Shown here in pieces: positions 18,270-26,504 of a DNA stretch of 64,000 nt. The stretch lies in contig JAGWWF010000017.1 of assembly GCA_018970445.1 (NCBI GenBank), positions 1 to 64,000 of the forward strand, given 5' to 3'. Position 1 is the first letter of the stretch, and each line of letters starts with the position of its first letter. Source of the stretch: Alphaproteobacteria bacterium (GTDB taxonomy: Bacteria > Pseudomonadota > Alphaproteobacteria > Sphingomonadales > Sphingomonadaceae). The position numbers and the translations under genes are program-made. The notes beneath the pieces were generated by a model, which saw only the letters and a program-made list of their open reading frames with translations, was not told the origin of the DNA and searched no databases.

Positions 18270-19655
18270 ATGAACGGACGGACGAGTGGATCAGTGGTGA
18301 CCGGGCTGCCGATTCGTTGGTGGACGTCCGCGGCTGGGTCGGCATGTGTTGTCATGCTGGCCGCACTTGCCGCAGCCAGCGCACCGGCGGCGGCGCAGAC
18401 CCTTCCCGGCCAGCCGGTTGGCGATCCGGTGCCCACCGTGGACGACAATGACGATCTGGAAACCGCCAGCGCCGGTGTGGCCGGGCTGGCCGGTTTTCCC
18501 GGCCGCGGCCTGCAGCTCAACGCCAGCTTCCTGTCACGCTATGAAGACAATCTGGCCCGGCGGCCGGTGAAGGATGATGGCTGGCGCCTGCGGCCGAGTG
18601 CCACGGCCACCTATGGCCTGGGTGCCGGCCGGCTGGGCTTCTATGCCACCGGCACCTATGGCCGCGACATCATTGTGGCCAACAATATCCTGCCGGCCAC
18701 CGATCGCCAGCGCCTTGGCGCGGGCGTGGCGGCCCAGCTGTCCCGCTGCAACATCGATGCCGGTGCCAGCTATGCCCGCAATCTGGTGCTGACCACCGAC
18801 ATCGGCCAGTTCGGCGGCATCCAGCAACGCACGACACAGGGCGGCGCCTTGCTGGCCTGCCGCTTTGGTTCCGCGTTGCGGCTGAATGCCAGCGCCACCT
18901 TTGCGGATATCGGCCTGGCGCGTGGGCCGGGCACCAGTGCCTTCGATTCCCGGCGCTGGACCTATACCAGCGGCCTGTCATTCACCCGTCCGGCGCTGGG
19001 CACGCTGTCGGTTGATGGGTCGCTGAGCGACATGAGCTTCACCGGCCGCTTTGTGGTGACGCCCACCGGCCAGGAGGAGGATGGCCTGCTGCAGCGCAGC
19101 ATCCGGCTGGGCTGGAGCCGGCAGTTCGGGTCGCGACTGACCCTGACGCTGGGTGGATCCTATCTGGATACCGGGCCAAAGAATGATGGCACCCTGATCA
19201 TCATCGATGGCATTCCCCAGGTTGCCGATCGTTCCAGCTTCAGCGGCGGCGGTTATGACGCGGCGCTGCTGTTTCGCCTGACGCCGCGACTGGCGCTGAA
19301 CGCGCGGGCGGGCCGCAGCGTGCGCGCCAACAATTTCATCGGCGCGCAGTTCAGCGTGGTCGACAATCTCCAGCTGAGCACGGTGTTCAAGCTGAAGGAC
19401 GGCATCACCATGTCGGCCGGCTGGGACCAGCTGGATTCGCGCTTCCGCAGCGTGGCGACCACGGCACTGGAACGGGTGCCGCGCAATTTCGACAAGTTCG
19501 ATCGCTATTTTGCCAACATCAATGCCCGGCTGGGGCGGCGGCTCAGGCTTGCGCTGGATGTGTCGCACAATCAAAGACGGTCTGACCCGGCCGTTTTCAA
19601 TTTCGATTCGACGGGCGTGGGCCTGACCATCGGGTTTGAACTGGGCAAGAAATAG
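18270..19655 (+). CDS. outer-membrane beta-barrel protein of the exosortase/exopolysaccharide system
   Basis: 461 residues from the ATG at 18270, preceded by GGAGGT. A long signal peptide with twin tryptophans ends near ASAPAAAQ. The mature part alternates short amphipathic strands (LQLNASFLSRYEDNLAR, LRPSATATYGLG, LSFTRPALGTLSVDG, VGLTIGFELGKK at the end), and the C-terminal strand is typical of outer-membrane barrels. It resembles the PEP-CTERM-associated outer-membrane protein family, found next to EpsE-type exporters, and may be the outer-membrane channel or a secretion accessory. First gene of the plus-strand operon, 8 bp before the export gene. Confidence 0.85.
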   Translation: MNGRTSGSVVTGLPIRWWTSAAGSACVVMLAALAAASAPAAAQTLPGQPVGDPVPTVDDNDDLETASAGVAGLAGFPGRGLQLNASFLSRYEDNLARRPVKDDGWRLRPSATATYGLGAGRLGFYATGTYGRDIIVANNILPATDRQRLGAGVAAQLSRCNIDAGASYARNLVLTTDIGQFGGIQQRTTQGGALLACRFGSALRLNASATFADIGLARGPGTSAFDSRRWTYTSGLSFTRPALGTLSVDGSLSDMSFTGRFVVTPTGQEEDGLLQRSIRLGWSRQFGSRLTLTLGGSYLDTGPKNDGTLIIIDGIPQVADRSSFSGGGYDAALLFRLTPRLALNARAGRSVRANNFIGAQFSVVDNLQLSTVFKLKDGITMSAGWDQLDSRFRSVATTALERVPRNFDKFDRYFANINARLGRRLRLALDVSHNQRRSDPAVFNFDSTGVGLTIGFELGKK

Positions 19656-19663
19656 GTGCTGCG

Positions 19664-20434
19664 ATGAAGACGATGTTTGCCTTGGCGGTGGTGGCCAGCC
19701 TGCTGGCGGCCCCCGTGGCTGCTCAGCCGGCCTATGCCGGTTATCAACTGGGCCCGGATGATGCCGTTCAGGTCATTGTCTATGGCCAGACCGAATTCAA
19801 CGTCACCACGCGGGTGAAGGCCGATGGCACCATTGTCATGCCGCTGATCGGCGTGATCAAGGCGCAGGGCGAAACCAACATCACCCTGGCCCGCCTGATC
19901 ACCGACAAGCTGGTCGCCGGCGGTTTCCTGAAGCAGCCGCTGGTGAACGTGGAAATCGGCACCTATGTGTCGCGCACCGTGAATGTGGCCGGCAATGTCG
20001 GCACACCGGGCATCTTTGCGCTCGATCGGCCGTATCATGCACTGGAACTGCTGTTGAAGGCGGGATGGGTGCGTCCGGATGGGGCCAATCATGTGTTTCT
20101 GCGTCGCCCCGGCCAGCCGGAACAGCGGCTGGAAGTGGAAAAGCTGGTGCGCGGCGCGCCCGGTGACGATCCGTTGATGATGCCGGGCGATACATTGTTT
20201 GTCCCCACGGCTGAGACATTCTTCATCTATGGCCAGATCAACGGTCCGGGCATGAAGGCGATCCTGCCGGGCATGACGATCCGGCAGGCGATCGCGCTGG
20301 CCGGCGGCGTCACGGCGTCGGGCAAGGCCGATCGGGTTGGCCTGGTGCGGGGCAACGGCAAGGAAGTCGATGTCGATCCGTCACAGAAAGTGCAAAATGG
20401 TGATGTCATCATCATCAAGGAACGACTGTTCTGA
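19664..20434 (+). CDS. epsE: polysaccharide export protein (Wza/EpsE-like)
   Basis: 256 residues. A signal peptide (MKTMFALAVVASLLAAPVAAQ) without a lipobox cysteine is followed by a poly-export domain (YQLGPDDAVQVIVYGQTEFN, then VKADGTIVMPLIGVI) and two SLBB-type domains (VSRTVNVAGNVGTPGIFAL and FFIYGQINGPGMKAILPG). It is shorter than E. coli Wza and lacks the lipid anchor and C-terminal outer-membrane helix, as is usual for exosortase-type loci, where a separate barrel is encoded next door. AGGTG precedes the ATG. Confidence 0.92.
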   Translation: MKTMFALAVVASLLAAPVAAQPAYAGYQLGPDDAVQVIVYGQTEFNVTTRVKADGTIVMPLIGVIKAQGETNITLARLITDKLVAGGFLKQPLVNVEIGTYVSRTVNVAGNVGTPGIFALDRPYHALELLLKAGWVRPDGANHVFLRRPGQPEQRLEVEKLVRGAPGDDPLMMPGDTLFVPTAETFFIYGQINGPGMKAILPGMTIRQAIALAGGVTASGKADRVGLVRGNGKEVDVDPSQKVQNGDVIIIKERLF

Positions 20435-20503
20435 TTGGCTGCGGGCCGGCATGTGCCGGCCCGTTCCGATGTTTGAGGGAGCCGGCCTCGCCGGGGGAAA
20501 TCG

Positions 20504-21898
20504 ATGAGCCTGATTCAGTTGATACGGATCCTGGTGGCGCGCCGCTGGTTGATTTCCTTTGCGGTGTTCCTGGGCCTGCTGGTGGGGGTGGCCGTTGGCA
20601 ATCTGTTGCCCGCCCGCTATCCCGCCACGGCGCGCGTGCTGATGGACAATTTCAAGCCCGACCCGGTGACGGGCACGGTGCTGAACGCATCGGGCATCAA
20701 GATGTTCATCCGCACCCAGCTGGAGCTGATCAAGGATTATCGCATCGCCGGCGAGGCGGTGGACCGGCTGGGCCTGACCGGCAACGCCAACCTGCTGGCC
20801 ACCTGGCAGGCCGAAACCGGTGGCTATGGCGATTTCCGCCGCTGGCTGGCCGATCGGATCGTCAACAACGTGCAGGTGACCCAGATCGAGAACAGCAACA
20901 TCATGGAGATCACCTATGAAGCCGGCGTGCCCGAAGTGGCGCGGCGGACGGTGAACGCCCTGCGCGATGCCTATATCGACAACAGCCTGAAATTCCGCAC
21001 CGATTCTGCTGGTCGCACCGCCGAATGGTATCGTGAGCAGGCCAGCCGTGCCCTGCGCACCCTGCAAAGCGCCGAAGCGCTGAAGACCAAGTTCGAGCAG
21101 GACAACGGCATCGTGATGACGGCCGCCGGCGAAGCCGAAACCGTGAAGCTGGCCAGCCTGCAGGCCGCGCTGACCGAAGCCCGGTCGAACGCGGGCATCC
21201 AGAATTTCGAAGCGGTGCGCCAGACCACGAGCAGCCCGGTGGTGGATCAGTTGAAGGTGCAACTGGCCACGCTGAATGACCAGATCGAGCAGGCCGCCGA
21301 ACGGCTGGGTGCCCAGCATCCGACCTACATCGCGATGATGGCGCGCCGGGCGCAGCTGGAACGCCAGCTGGTGCGTGAACAGGCCGCGGCCCGTTCCGCC
21401 GGTGCCGCCCAGCTGGGGGCGTCGCGCGGCGGCATCGCGCAGCTGGTGGCCGAATATGAGGCGCAGCGCGCCACGGTGTTTGCCATGAAGGAGAAGCTGG
21501 ACAAGCTGGGGCAGCTGACCAGCGAAGTGGAACTGCGGCGCCAGCAATATGAACAGGCCGCCAAGCGCACCAGCGAACTCCAGCTGGAATCGAACGTGGC
21601 CGACGCCGGCCTGATCGTGCTGGGCGATGCCATGGTCAGCCCGGATCCGACCTTCCCGAACTGGCGCCTGATCCTGCCGCTGGCCGGCGGCATCGGCCTG
21701 GCCATTGGGGTGCTGATGGGCCTGCTGGTGGAACTGCTGAACCGCCGGGTGCGCGGTGCCGAGGATCTCGGCTTTGCCGCGCGGGTGCCGGTGTTTGCGG
21801 TGGTGGCCGATCAGCGGCAACCCGAATGGCGGCGCGTGCTCAAGCGGCTGCTGGCCCGTCGCGGCCGCGATGCGGAACAGCTTCTGCCGGCGCAATAG
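20504..21898 (+). CDS. epsF: chain-length determinant protein (Wzz/GNVR type, EpsF-like)
   Basis: 464 residues, inner membrane with a large periplasmic coiled coil. An N-terminal Wzz domain has a membrane segment (LISFAVFLGLLVGVAVGNLL). Helical coiled segments lie at about 175-380, including the GNVR-like ERLGAQHPTYIAMMARRAQ. The C-terminal membrane segment (LILPLAGGIGLAIGVLMGLL) is followed by a short basic tail. GGGGGAAATCG precedes the ATG. It controls polymer length together with the kinase encoded next. Confidence 0.93.
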   Translation: MSLIQLIRILVARRWLISFAVFLGLLVGVAVGNLLPARYPATARVLMDNFKPDPVTGTVLNASGIKMFIRTQLELIKDYRIAGEAVDRLGLTGNANLLATWQAETGGYGDFRRWLADRIVNNVQVTQIENSNIMEITYEAGVPEVARRTVNALRDAYIDNSLKFRTDSAGRTAEWYREQASRALRTLQSAEALKTKFEQDNGIVMTAAGEAETVKLASLQAALTEARSNAGIQNFEAVRQTTSSPVVDQLKVQLATLNDQIEQAAERLGAQHPTYIAMMARRAQLERQLVREQAAARSAGAAQLGASRGGIAQLVAEYEAQRATVFAMKEKLDKLGQLTSEVELRRQQYEQAAKRTSELQLESNVADAGLIVLGDAMVSPDPTFPNWRLILPLAGGIGLAIGVLMGLLVELLNRRVRGAEDLGFAARVPVFAVVADQRQPEWRRVLKRLLARRGRDAEQLLPAQ

Positions 21899-21941
21899 GC
21901 CCTGCCGGGGCATGACGTGACGGCTGCGCAAGGATTGGTGA

Positions 21942-22862
21942 ATGGACAATAACGAACAGGAAGTCCCCTTCGAGGACGTCGAGCCCGGTGTTGTCGAACG
22001 GGTTCGGGTGGCCGGTGGCGAGCGTTACGATGCGCCGATCCGCGATGTGTTGACGCGGCTGGGCTTTCTCACGCCCGATCAGGTCATGCATGTGACGGCG
22101 CATGCCGCCGAACGTGGGCTTGATTTCGATCAGGCGGCGTTGGAAATCGGTTATCTCACCACCGAGGAACTGGATCGGGCCCGCGAACAGCTGATCAACG
22201 CCATGGCGTTGCAGAATGTCGTGCGGCGGCCGACGTCGGACGAACTGATCGTCATTTCCGATCCCGGTTCGGTGCGGGCGGAATCGATCCGCATGTTGCG
22301 CACCCAGATCATTGCCCAGCACATCAAGAACGGCCGGCGTGGCCTGGCGGTGGTGTCCACCGCCGATGGCCATGGTTGTTCCTATGTCTGCGCCAATCTG
22401 GCGGTCGCGCTGGCCCAGGTGGGTTACAAGATCCTGCTGGTGGATGCCAACATGCGCAGCCCGCGCCAGGATCAGATCTTTGGCCTTGATCCCAATGCGC
22501 CCGGCCTGTCCAGCTTTCTGGCGCTTCAGGTCGCCCGGCCGGAACGGGTGGTGAATGCCAATGTGCTGCCCGGCCTGGCGGTGATCACCGCCGGCCCGCC
22601 GACCAGCCGGCCGCAGGAACTGCTGTCGGGCAACCGCTTCCGCGATGGCGTGAACAGCCTGCTGCGCGAATATGATCTGGTGCTGTTCGATACACCGGCG
22701 GCCAACACCAGTGCCGATGCCTTGAACATCGCAGGGGCCGCGGCCTATGCCCTGATCGTCGGGCGCACCAACCAGAGCTATTACAAGGATGTCAGCCTGC
22801 TGGCGGACCAGTTGGCCTCGTCGCGCTGCGCCGTGGTCGGTTCCGTGCTGAATGACTTCTGA
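21942..22862 (+). CDS. epsG: EpsG-like BY-kinase homologue with altered Walker A
   Basis: 306 residues. Residues about 20-90 resemble the MshE/GspE N-terminal fold (VLTRLGFLTPDQV and LEIGYLTTEELDRA). The ParA/MinD-like kinase fold follows: SIRMLRTQI, the P-loop region STADGHGCSYVCANLAVAL, Walker A' LLVDANMR and Walker B LVLFDTPA. The P-loop lysine expected after GxG is a cysteine (C146); EpsG relatives often carry arginine here. There is no C-terminal tyrosine cluster. It may therefore be a regulatory ATPase without autokinase activity. AAGGA precedes the ATG; the stop overlaps the exosortase gene by 11 bases. Confidence 0.85.
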   Translation: MDNNEQEVPFEDVEPGVVERVRVAGGERYDAPIRDVLTRLGFLTPDQVMHVTAHAAERGLDFDQAALEIGYLTTEELDRAREQLINAMALQNVVRRPTSDELIVISDPGSVRAESIRMLRTQIIAQHIKNGRRGLAVVSTADGHGCSYVCANLAVALAQVGYKILLVDANMRSPRQDQIFGLDPNAPGLSSFLALQVARPERVVNANVLPGLAVITAGPPTSRPQELLSGNRFRDGVNSLLREYDLVLFDTPAANTSADALNIAGAAAYALIVGRTNQSYYKDVSLLADQLASSRCAVVGSVLNDF

Positions 22863-23748
22863 AGTTCGCCTGGCTGCCGTTCCGGTCTGGCCGGACTGGC
22901 GTGGTTTCGTGCGCGGCCACTGGCCGTTGGCGGCCGGGCTGGCGGCTCTGGCGCTGCCCACGCTGTTCAGCCTTGCCAATGGGCCCTGGCAGGAAGAATC
23001 GGGCGTGCATGGGGTGATCGTTCTGGTCACTGGCCTGTGGCTCGTCGTGCGGCGCTGGGGCGACATCGTGGCACGGGCCCGGCCGGGCAATCCGATCGTC
23101 ACCGGGGCGCTGATGCTGCTGGCGTTGCTGTTCTATGTGGCCGGGCGGGCATTTGAATTCATCAGCGTCGAAACCGCAGCGCTGCTGTTGGTTATGGTGG
23201 CAGTGATCCAGCAATATTGGGGCTTTGCGGTGCTGCGGCTGCTGTGGTTCCCGATCTTCTATCTTGGCTTTGTCATACCCTTGCCGGGCTGGTTTCTGGA
23301 TCAGATCACGCTGCCCTTGAAGGAATTCGTTTCGCAACTGGTGACCGACAGCCTGGTCGGTCTGGATTACCCGATCGCGCGCATGGGCGTGACGCTGTAT
23401 GTTGGTGCCTATCAATTGCTGGTCGAAGATGCCTGTGCCGGGCTCAATTCGCTGGTCAGCCTGTCGGCGATCGGGCTGTTCTATGTCTATCTGCTGCGCG
23501 GCTCCAACCCGGCCTATTCGATGCTGCTGCTGGGCATGGTGATTCCGATTGCCATTATCGCCAATTGCGTGCGGGTGGCAGCGCTGGTGCTGATCACCCA
23601 TCATCTCGGCAATGCCTGGGCGCAGGGCTATCTGCACAATTTTGCCGGCATGGTGACATTCGTTTCGGCATTGCTGCTCATCTTCGTGCTGGATTGGGTG
23701 TTGACCCCGCTGCGCAGCCGGCTGGAGCCAAAGGGAACGCCGGCATGA
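22852..23748 (+). CDS. xrtV: exosortase (V type, XrtV-like)
   Basis: 298 residues with about eight hydrophobic segments. The three conserved exosortase catalytic residues are present: C195 in EDACAGLNSL, R241 in NCVRVAAL and H262 in GYLHNFAG. Exosortases are inner-membrane cysteine transpeptidases that recognise PEP-CTERM tails and release or attach proteins. The V type is suggested by the neighbouring EpsI and small accessory protein and by the sphingomonad context; the subtype is an inference. The ATG lies inside the end of the kinase gene (11-base overlap) and the stop overlaps epsI (ATGA). A candidate substrate lies at 55642-56292. Confidence 0.93.
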   Translation: MTSEVRLAAVPVWPDWRGFVRGHWPLAAGLAALALPTLFSLANGPWQEESGVHGVIVLVTGLWLVVRRWGDIVARARPGNPIVTGALMLLALLFYVAGRAFEFISVETAALLLVMVAVIQQYWGFAVLRLLWFPIFYLGFVIPLPGWFLDQITLPLKEFVSQLVTDSLVGLDYPIARMGVTLYVGAYQLLVEDACAGLNSLVSLSAIGLFYVYLLRGSNPAYSMLLLGMVIPIAIIANCVRVAALVLITHHLGNAWAQGYLHNFAGMVTFVSALLLIFVLDWVLTPLRSRLEPKGTPA

Positions 23749-24452
23749 GCGGCCCGACCCGGCGCGACTTTCTGCTCGGCGGGGCACTTGTGGCAGGCTC
23801 CATGGGCGCCGTTGCGTTGACGCCGCGCGGGCGGCTGGTGCTGATGCCGGAAGGCAGGACGCTGAACGAGATCGTGCCTACCCAGATTGGCGACTGGGCG
23901 GAGGTGCCGTCGGCCCAGATCGTGCTGCCCAAGCCCAAGGAAGGGTCCCTGGCCGATCGCCTGTATGGCGACCAGCTCGCACGCCTGTATGAATCGCCGA
24001 CCAGCCTGCCGATCTTTCTGGTGATGGCCTATGGCGAGGTCCAGAACGATGCGCTGCAGTTGCACCGGCCTGAAGTCTGTTATTCGGCCGTGGGCTTTTC
24101 GATCGAGGACGTGCGCATGTCCACGCTGGAAGTGCAGCGCGGGCTGCAATTGCCGGTGCGCGATCTGGTTGCCCGGTCTGAAAGCCGGGTGGAAACCATC
24201 ACCTACTGGACGCGCATCGGCGATGATCTGCCCACCAGCGGCACCGAACAGCGGCTGGTCAAGCTGCGCCAGCAATGGGACGGGTTCATTGCCGACGGCA
24301 TATTGGTGCGTTTGAGCATCCCGGCAGAGCCGTCGCCGCAGGTGCTGGAGACCATGCGCAACTTTGCCCGAACCATGTTGCAATCGGTCAACCCGGTCGA
24401 ACTGCCCACCCTGATCGGCCGCAGATATGCCGACGCGGCAGGTGCCCGGTGA
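23745..24452 (+). CDS. epsI: EpsI-family exosortase-associated protein
   Basis: 235 residues from an ATG overlapping the exosortase stop (ATGA), preceded by AAGGGAA. The open frame continues upstream only as a shadow of the exosortase. The N terminus has a twin-arginine-like signal, TRRDFLLGGALVAGSMG. The EpsI domain contains the conserved HRPEVCY (C112) after VMAYGEVQNDALQL. In many bacteria EpsI is fused to the C terminus of the exosortase; here it is a separate, secreted-looking protein. Its biochemical role is unsettled, but it is needed for exopolysaccharide production in other exosortase loci. Confidence 0.9.
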   Translation: MSGPTRRDFLLGGALVAGSMGAVALTPRGRLVLMPEGRTLNEIVPTQIGDWAEVPSAQIVLPKPKEGSLADRLYGDQLARLYESPTSLPIFLVMAYGEVQNDALQLHRPEVCYSAVGFSIEDVRMSTLEVQRGLQLPVRDLVARSESRVETITYWTRIGDDLPTSGTEQRLVKLRQQWDGFIADGILVRLSIPAEPSPQVLETMRNFARTMLQSVNPVELPTLIGRRYADAAGAR

Positions 24453-24493
24453 TCGCCACCCGCATCGCCGTCACCCTGCCGGTTGGCAATGGA

Positions 24494-24751
24494 TCAATTC
24501 TGATCGAAGGGCTTGAGCACGCGCCAGATGAAACCCACTGTGCCGACGAACAGCAGAACGGCGCCGCCGTGCAGGGCAATCTCACCACTTTTCATGGCCT
24601 CGTTGCCGATGTAATTGGTGACGGCGCAGCCGATGGACGCCACCAGATATTGCCAGAGGTGATCGCGCGGTTCGCCCTGGCTGCGCTGCAGGAACAGCAC
24701 GATCAGGCCGGCAAACGCCATCACCGTCAACCAATCATATGGCGTTTCCAT
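24494..24751 (-). CDS. XrtV sorting-system accessory protein (small membrane protein)
   Basis: 85 residues from the ATG at 24751, eight bases after AAGGAG. The open frame extends upstream, but without a site. It has two or three hydrophobic helices (WLTVMAFAGLIVLFLQRSQ, YLVASIGCAVTNYIGN and the segment around GGAVLLFVGTVGFIW) and short polar ends. Proteins starting METPxDWLTV with an FLQRS-EPRD-LWQY core are known as XrtV system accessories in sphingomonads; I assign it from that remembered pattern and from its position. It is convergent with epsI (41 bp) and divergent from the sugar transferase. Confidence 0.8.
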   Translation of the reverse strand: METPYDWLTVMAFAGLIVLFLQRSQGEPRDHLWQYLVASIGCAVTNYIGNEAMKSGEIALHGGAVLLFVGTVGFIWRVLKPFDQN

Positions 24752-24864
24752 CCCAATCACTCCTTTGTCGCTGCCTCTATACAAGCCGGGCGGGTGTGGC
24801 CATGCTGAATCGGGCGGCGGCTGCGAGAACCAGTAAATTTTTCTTAGCAAAGTTCCAGTGCTAA

Positions 24865-26328
24865 ATGAATTCCGAAAGACCCATTTTGCAGCAATCTGCA
24901 CCTGATGCCGTCGGCAGCCGCAAGGGCGTGCCGCTGGGCCTGGCGATCACGTTGGGCCGGGTGGTGGAGTTTCTGGCGGTTGCGATCTCCGGCCTGTTGC
25001 TGATTGCGCTGGGCATCTGGGATTTCGGCAGCACGCTCGATACCCACAGCCGCGTGGTGCTGGTGGGGGCGGCGGCCTACGCCGTGCTGGCCGAAAGCAT
25101 GGGCGCCTATGACATTGATGCGCAGTTTTCGGTGCGCAAGGGCTGGACCCGGGTGATCATGGCCTGGCTGCTGACGGCGGTGTTTCTGGTCACGCTGGGC
25201 TATCTGCTCAAGGAATCGGATCAGGTTTCGCGCGGCTGGGCGATCAGCTGGGTGGGGCTGGCCAGCGCGTCCCTGTGCGTCGCGCGCGCTGCTGGCGTGA
25301 TCGGCGTGCGGCGGCTGAAAACCCGCGGCACCTTCAACGAACGGGTGGCGATCTTTGGCACGGGCCAGCAGGGCCTGCGCTTTGCCCAATATGTCCAGTC
25401 GCATGACCGGTTGACGATCACACTGGTCGGCATGTTCGACGATCGCTCCCCGGAACGGCTGCCGCCCGATGTGGCCGGGGTGCCGGTGCTGGGCAATCTT
25501 TCGGCGCTGATCGAGATGATCCGCGAAGGCCTGGTCGATCAGGTGGTGGTGGCACTGCCCTGGGCGGCGGAACAGCGGTTGCAGGATGTGGTGACGCGCC
25601 TGGCGCTCACCCCGGTGAAGGTCCGGCTGGCGCCCGATCTGGCCGCCTTCACCTATGCCCGCCAGCCGGTGGTGATCCTGGGCGACGTGCCGGTGATGAC
25701 CCTGTTCGACCGGCCGATCAGTGGCCTTTCGGCGCTGATCAAGACCATCGAGGACAAGCTGCTGACCACCCTGATCCTGGCGATGATCTGGCCGATCCTG
25801 GCGTTGATCGCCATTGCCATCAAGCTGGATTCATCGGGGCCAGTGCTGTTCCGCCAGCCGCGCGAAGGCTTCAACAACAGCACGTTCAACTGCTTCAAGT
25901 TCCGATCAATGTATCACAACCAGCTGGAATTCAAGAATATCAACCAGGCCACGCGCGACGATCCGCGCGTGACGCGGGTGGGTCGCTTCCTGCGCAAGAG
26001 CAGTCTGGATGAGCTGCCGCAGCTGTTCAACGTGCTGCTGGGTGACATGAGCCTGGTTGGCCCGCGCCCGCACGCGCCATCAACCCGTGCCGGTGGCCGG
26101 CTGTTTTCCGAAGTGGTGCAAAGCTATGCCGCGCGTCACAAGGTGAAGCCCGGCATCACCGGCTGGGCCCAGGTGTGCGGCTGGCGCGGCGAAACCGATA
26201 CCGAAGACAAGCTGATCAAGCGCTTCGAGCATGACCTTTATTATATCGACAACTGGTCGATCTGGCTGGATTTCTACATCCTGGTCCGCACCGTCGGTGC
26301 GGTGCTGCTGCCCAAGAACGCCTTTTGA
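24865..26328 (+). CDS. undecaprenyl-phosphate glucose phosphotransferase (WcaJ-type)
   Basis: 487 residues. Four N-terminal membrane helices (about 20-155) are followed by a CoA-binding-like Rossmann region ([15 protein letters not shown]) and one more membrane segment. The C-terminal bacterial sugar-transferase domain has [34 protein letters not shown] and [18 protein letters not shown]. It starts exopolysaccharide repeat units by moving hexose-1-phosphate to undecaprenyl phosphate. An AT-rich stretch (24829-24864) precedes it, and no clear ribosome-binding site is visible before the ATG at 24865, so a later start cannot be excluded. Confidence 0.93.
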   Translation: MNSERPILQQSAPDAVGSRKGVPLGLAITLGRVVEFLAVAISGLLLIALGIWDFGSTLDTHSRVVLVGAAAYAVLAESMGAYDIDAQFSVRKGWTRVIMAWLLTAVFLVTLGYLLKESDQVSRGWAISWVGLASASLCVARAAGVIGVRRLKTRGTFNERVAIFGTGQQGLRFAQYVQSHDRLTITLVGMFDDRSPERLPPDVAGVPVLGNLSALIEMIREGLVDQVVVALPWAAEQRLQDVVTRLALTPVKVRLAPDLAAFTYARQPVVILGDVPVMTLFDRPISGLSALIKTIEDKLLTTLILAMIWPILALIAIAIKLDSSGPVLFRQPREGFNNSTFNCFKFRSMYHNQLEFKNINQATRDDPRVTRVGRFLRKSSLDELPQLFNVLLGDMSLVGPRPHAPSTRAGGRLFSEVVQSYAARHKVKPGITGWAQVCGWRGETDTEDKLIKRFEHDLYYIDNWSIWLDFYILVRTVGAVLLPKNAF

Positions 26329-26342
26329 CCGGCGCGCGCCGG
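26329..26342. repeat. 14-bp perfect palindrome after the sugar transferase stop
   Basis: CCGGCGCGCGCCGG begins at the base after the TGA of the sugar-transferase gene. It is self-complementary without a loop and has no T run after it, so terminator function is doubtful. Confidence 0.5.
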
Positions 26343-26408
26343 CTGCCATTGGCAGCAGGGCGGGCAGAATGTCGCATCAGCATGAAAATGTCCGTTATGG
26401 TATTGGCG

Positions 26409-26425
26409 GTGACATAATATTTCAC
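26409..26425. promoter_or_regulatory. AT-rich dyad upstream of propionyl-CoA synthase
   Basis: GTGA (26409-26412) and TCAC (26422-26425) flank the nine-base ACATAATATT-type centre, which contains a TAATAT resembling a -10 box. This is the most AT-rich part of the 176-bp gap before the large gene and lies about 80 bases before its start. The arms are only four bases, so a regulator site is a guess; a promoter location is plausible. Confidence 0.3.
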
Positions 26426-26504
26426 TAAGCGCGGGCTCCATACAGTTTTCCTTTCCGTTGGTGTCGCCATGCCGCGCCGCCGACAGTTGGCAGAGGGCAA
26501 AGCC

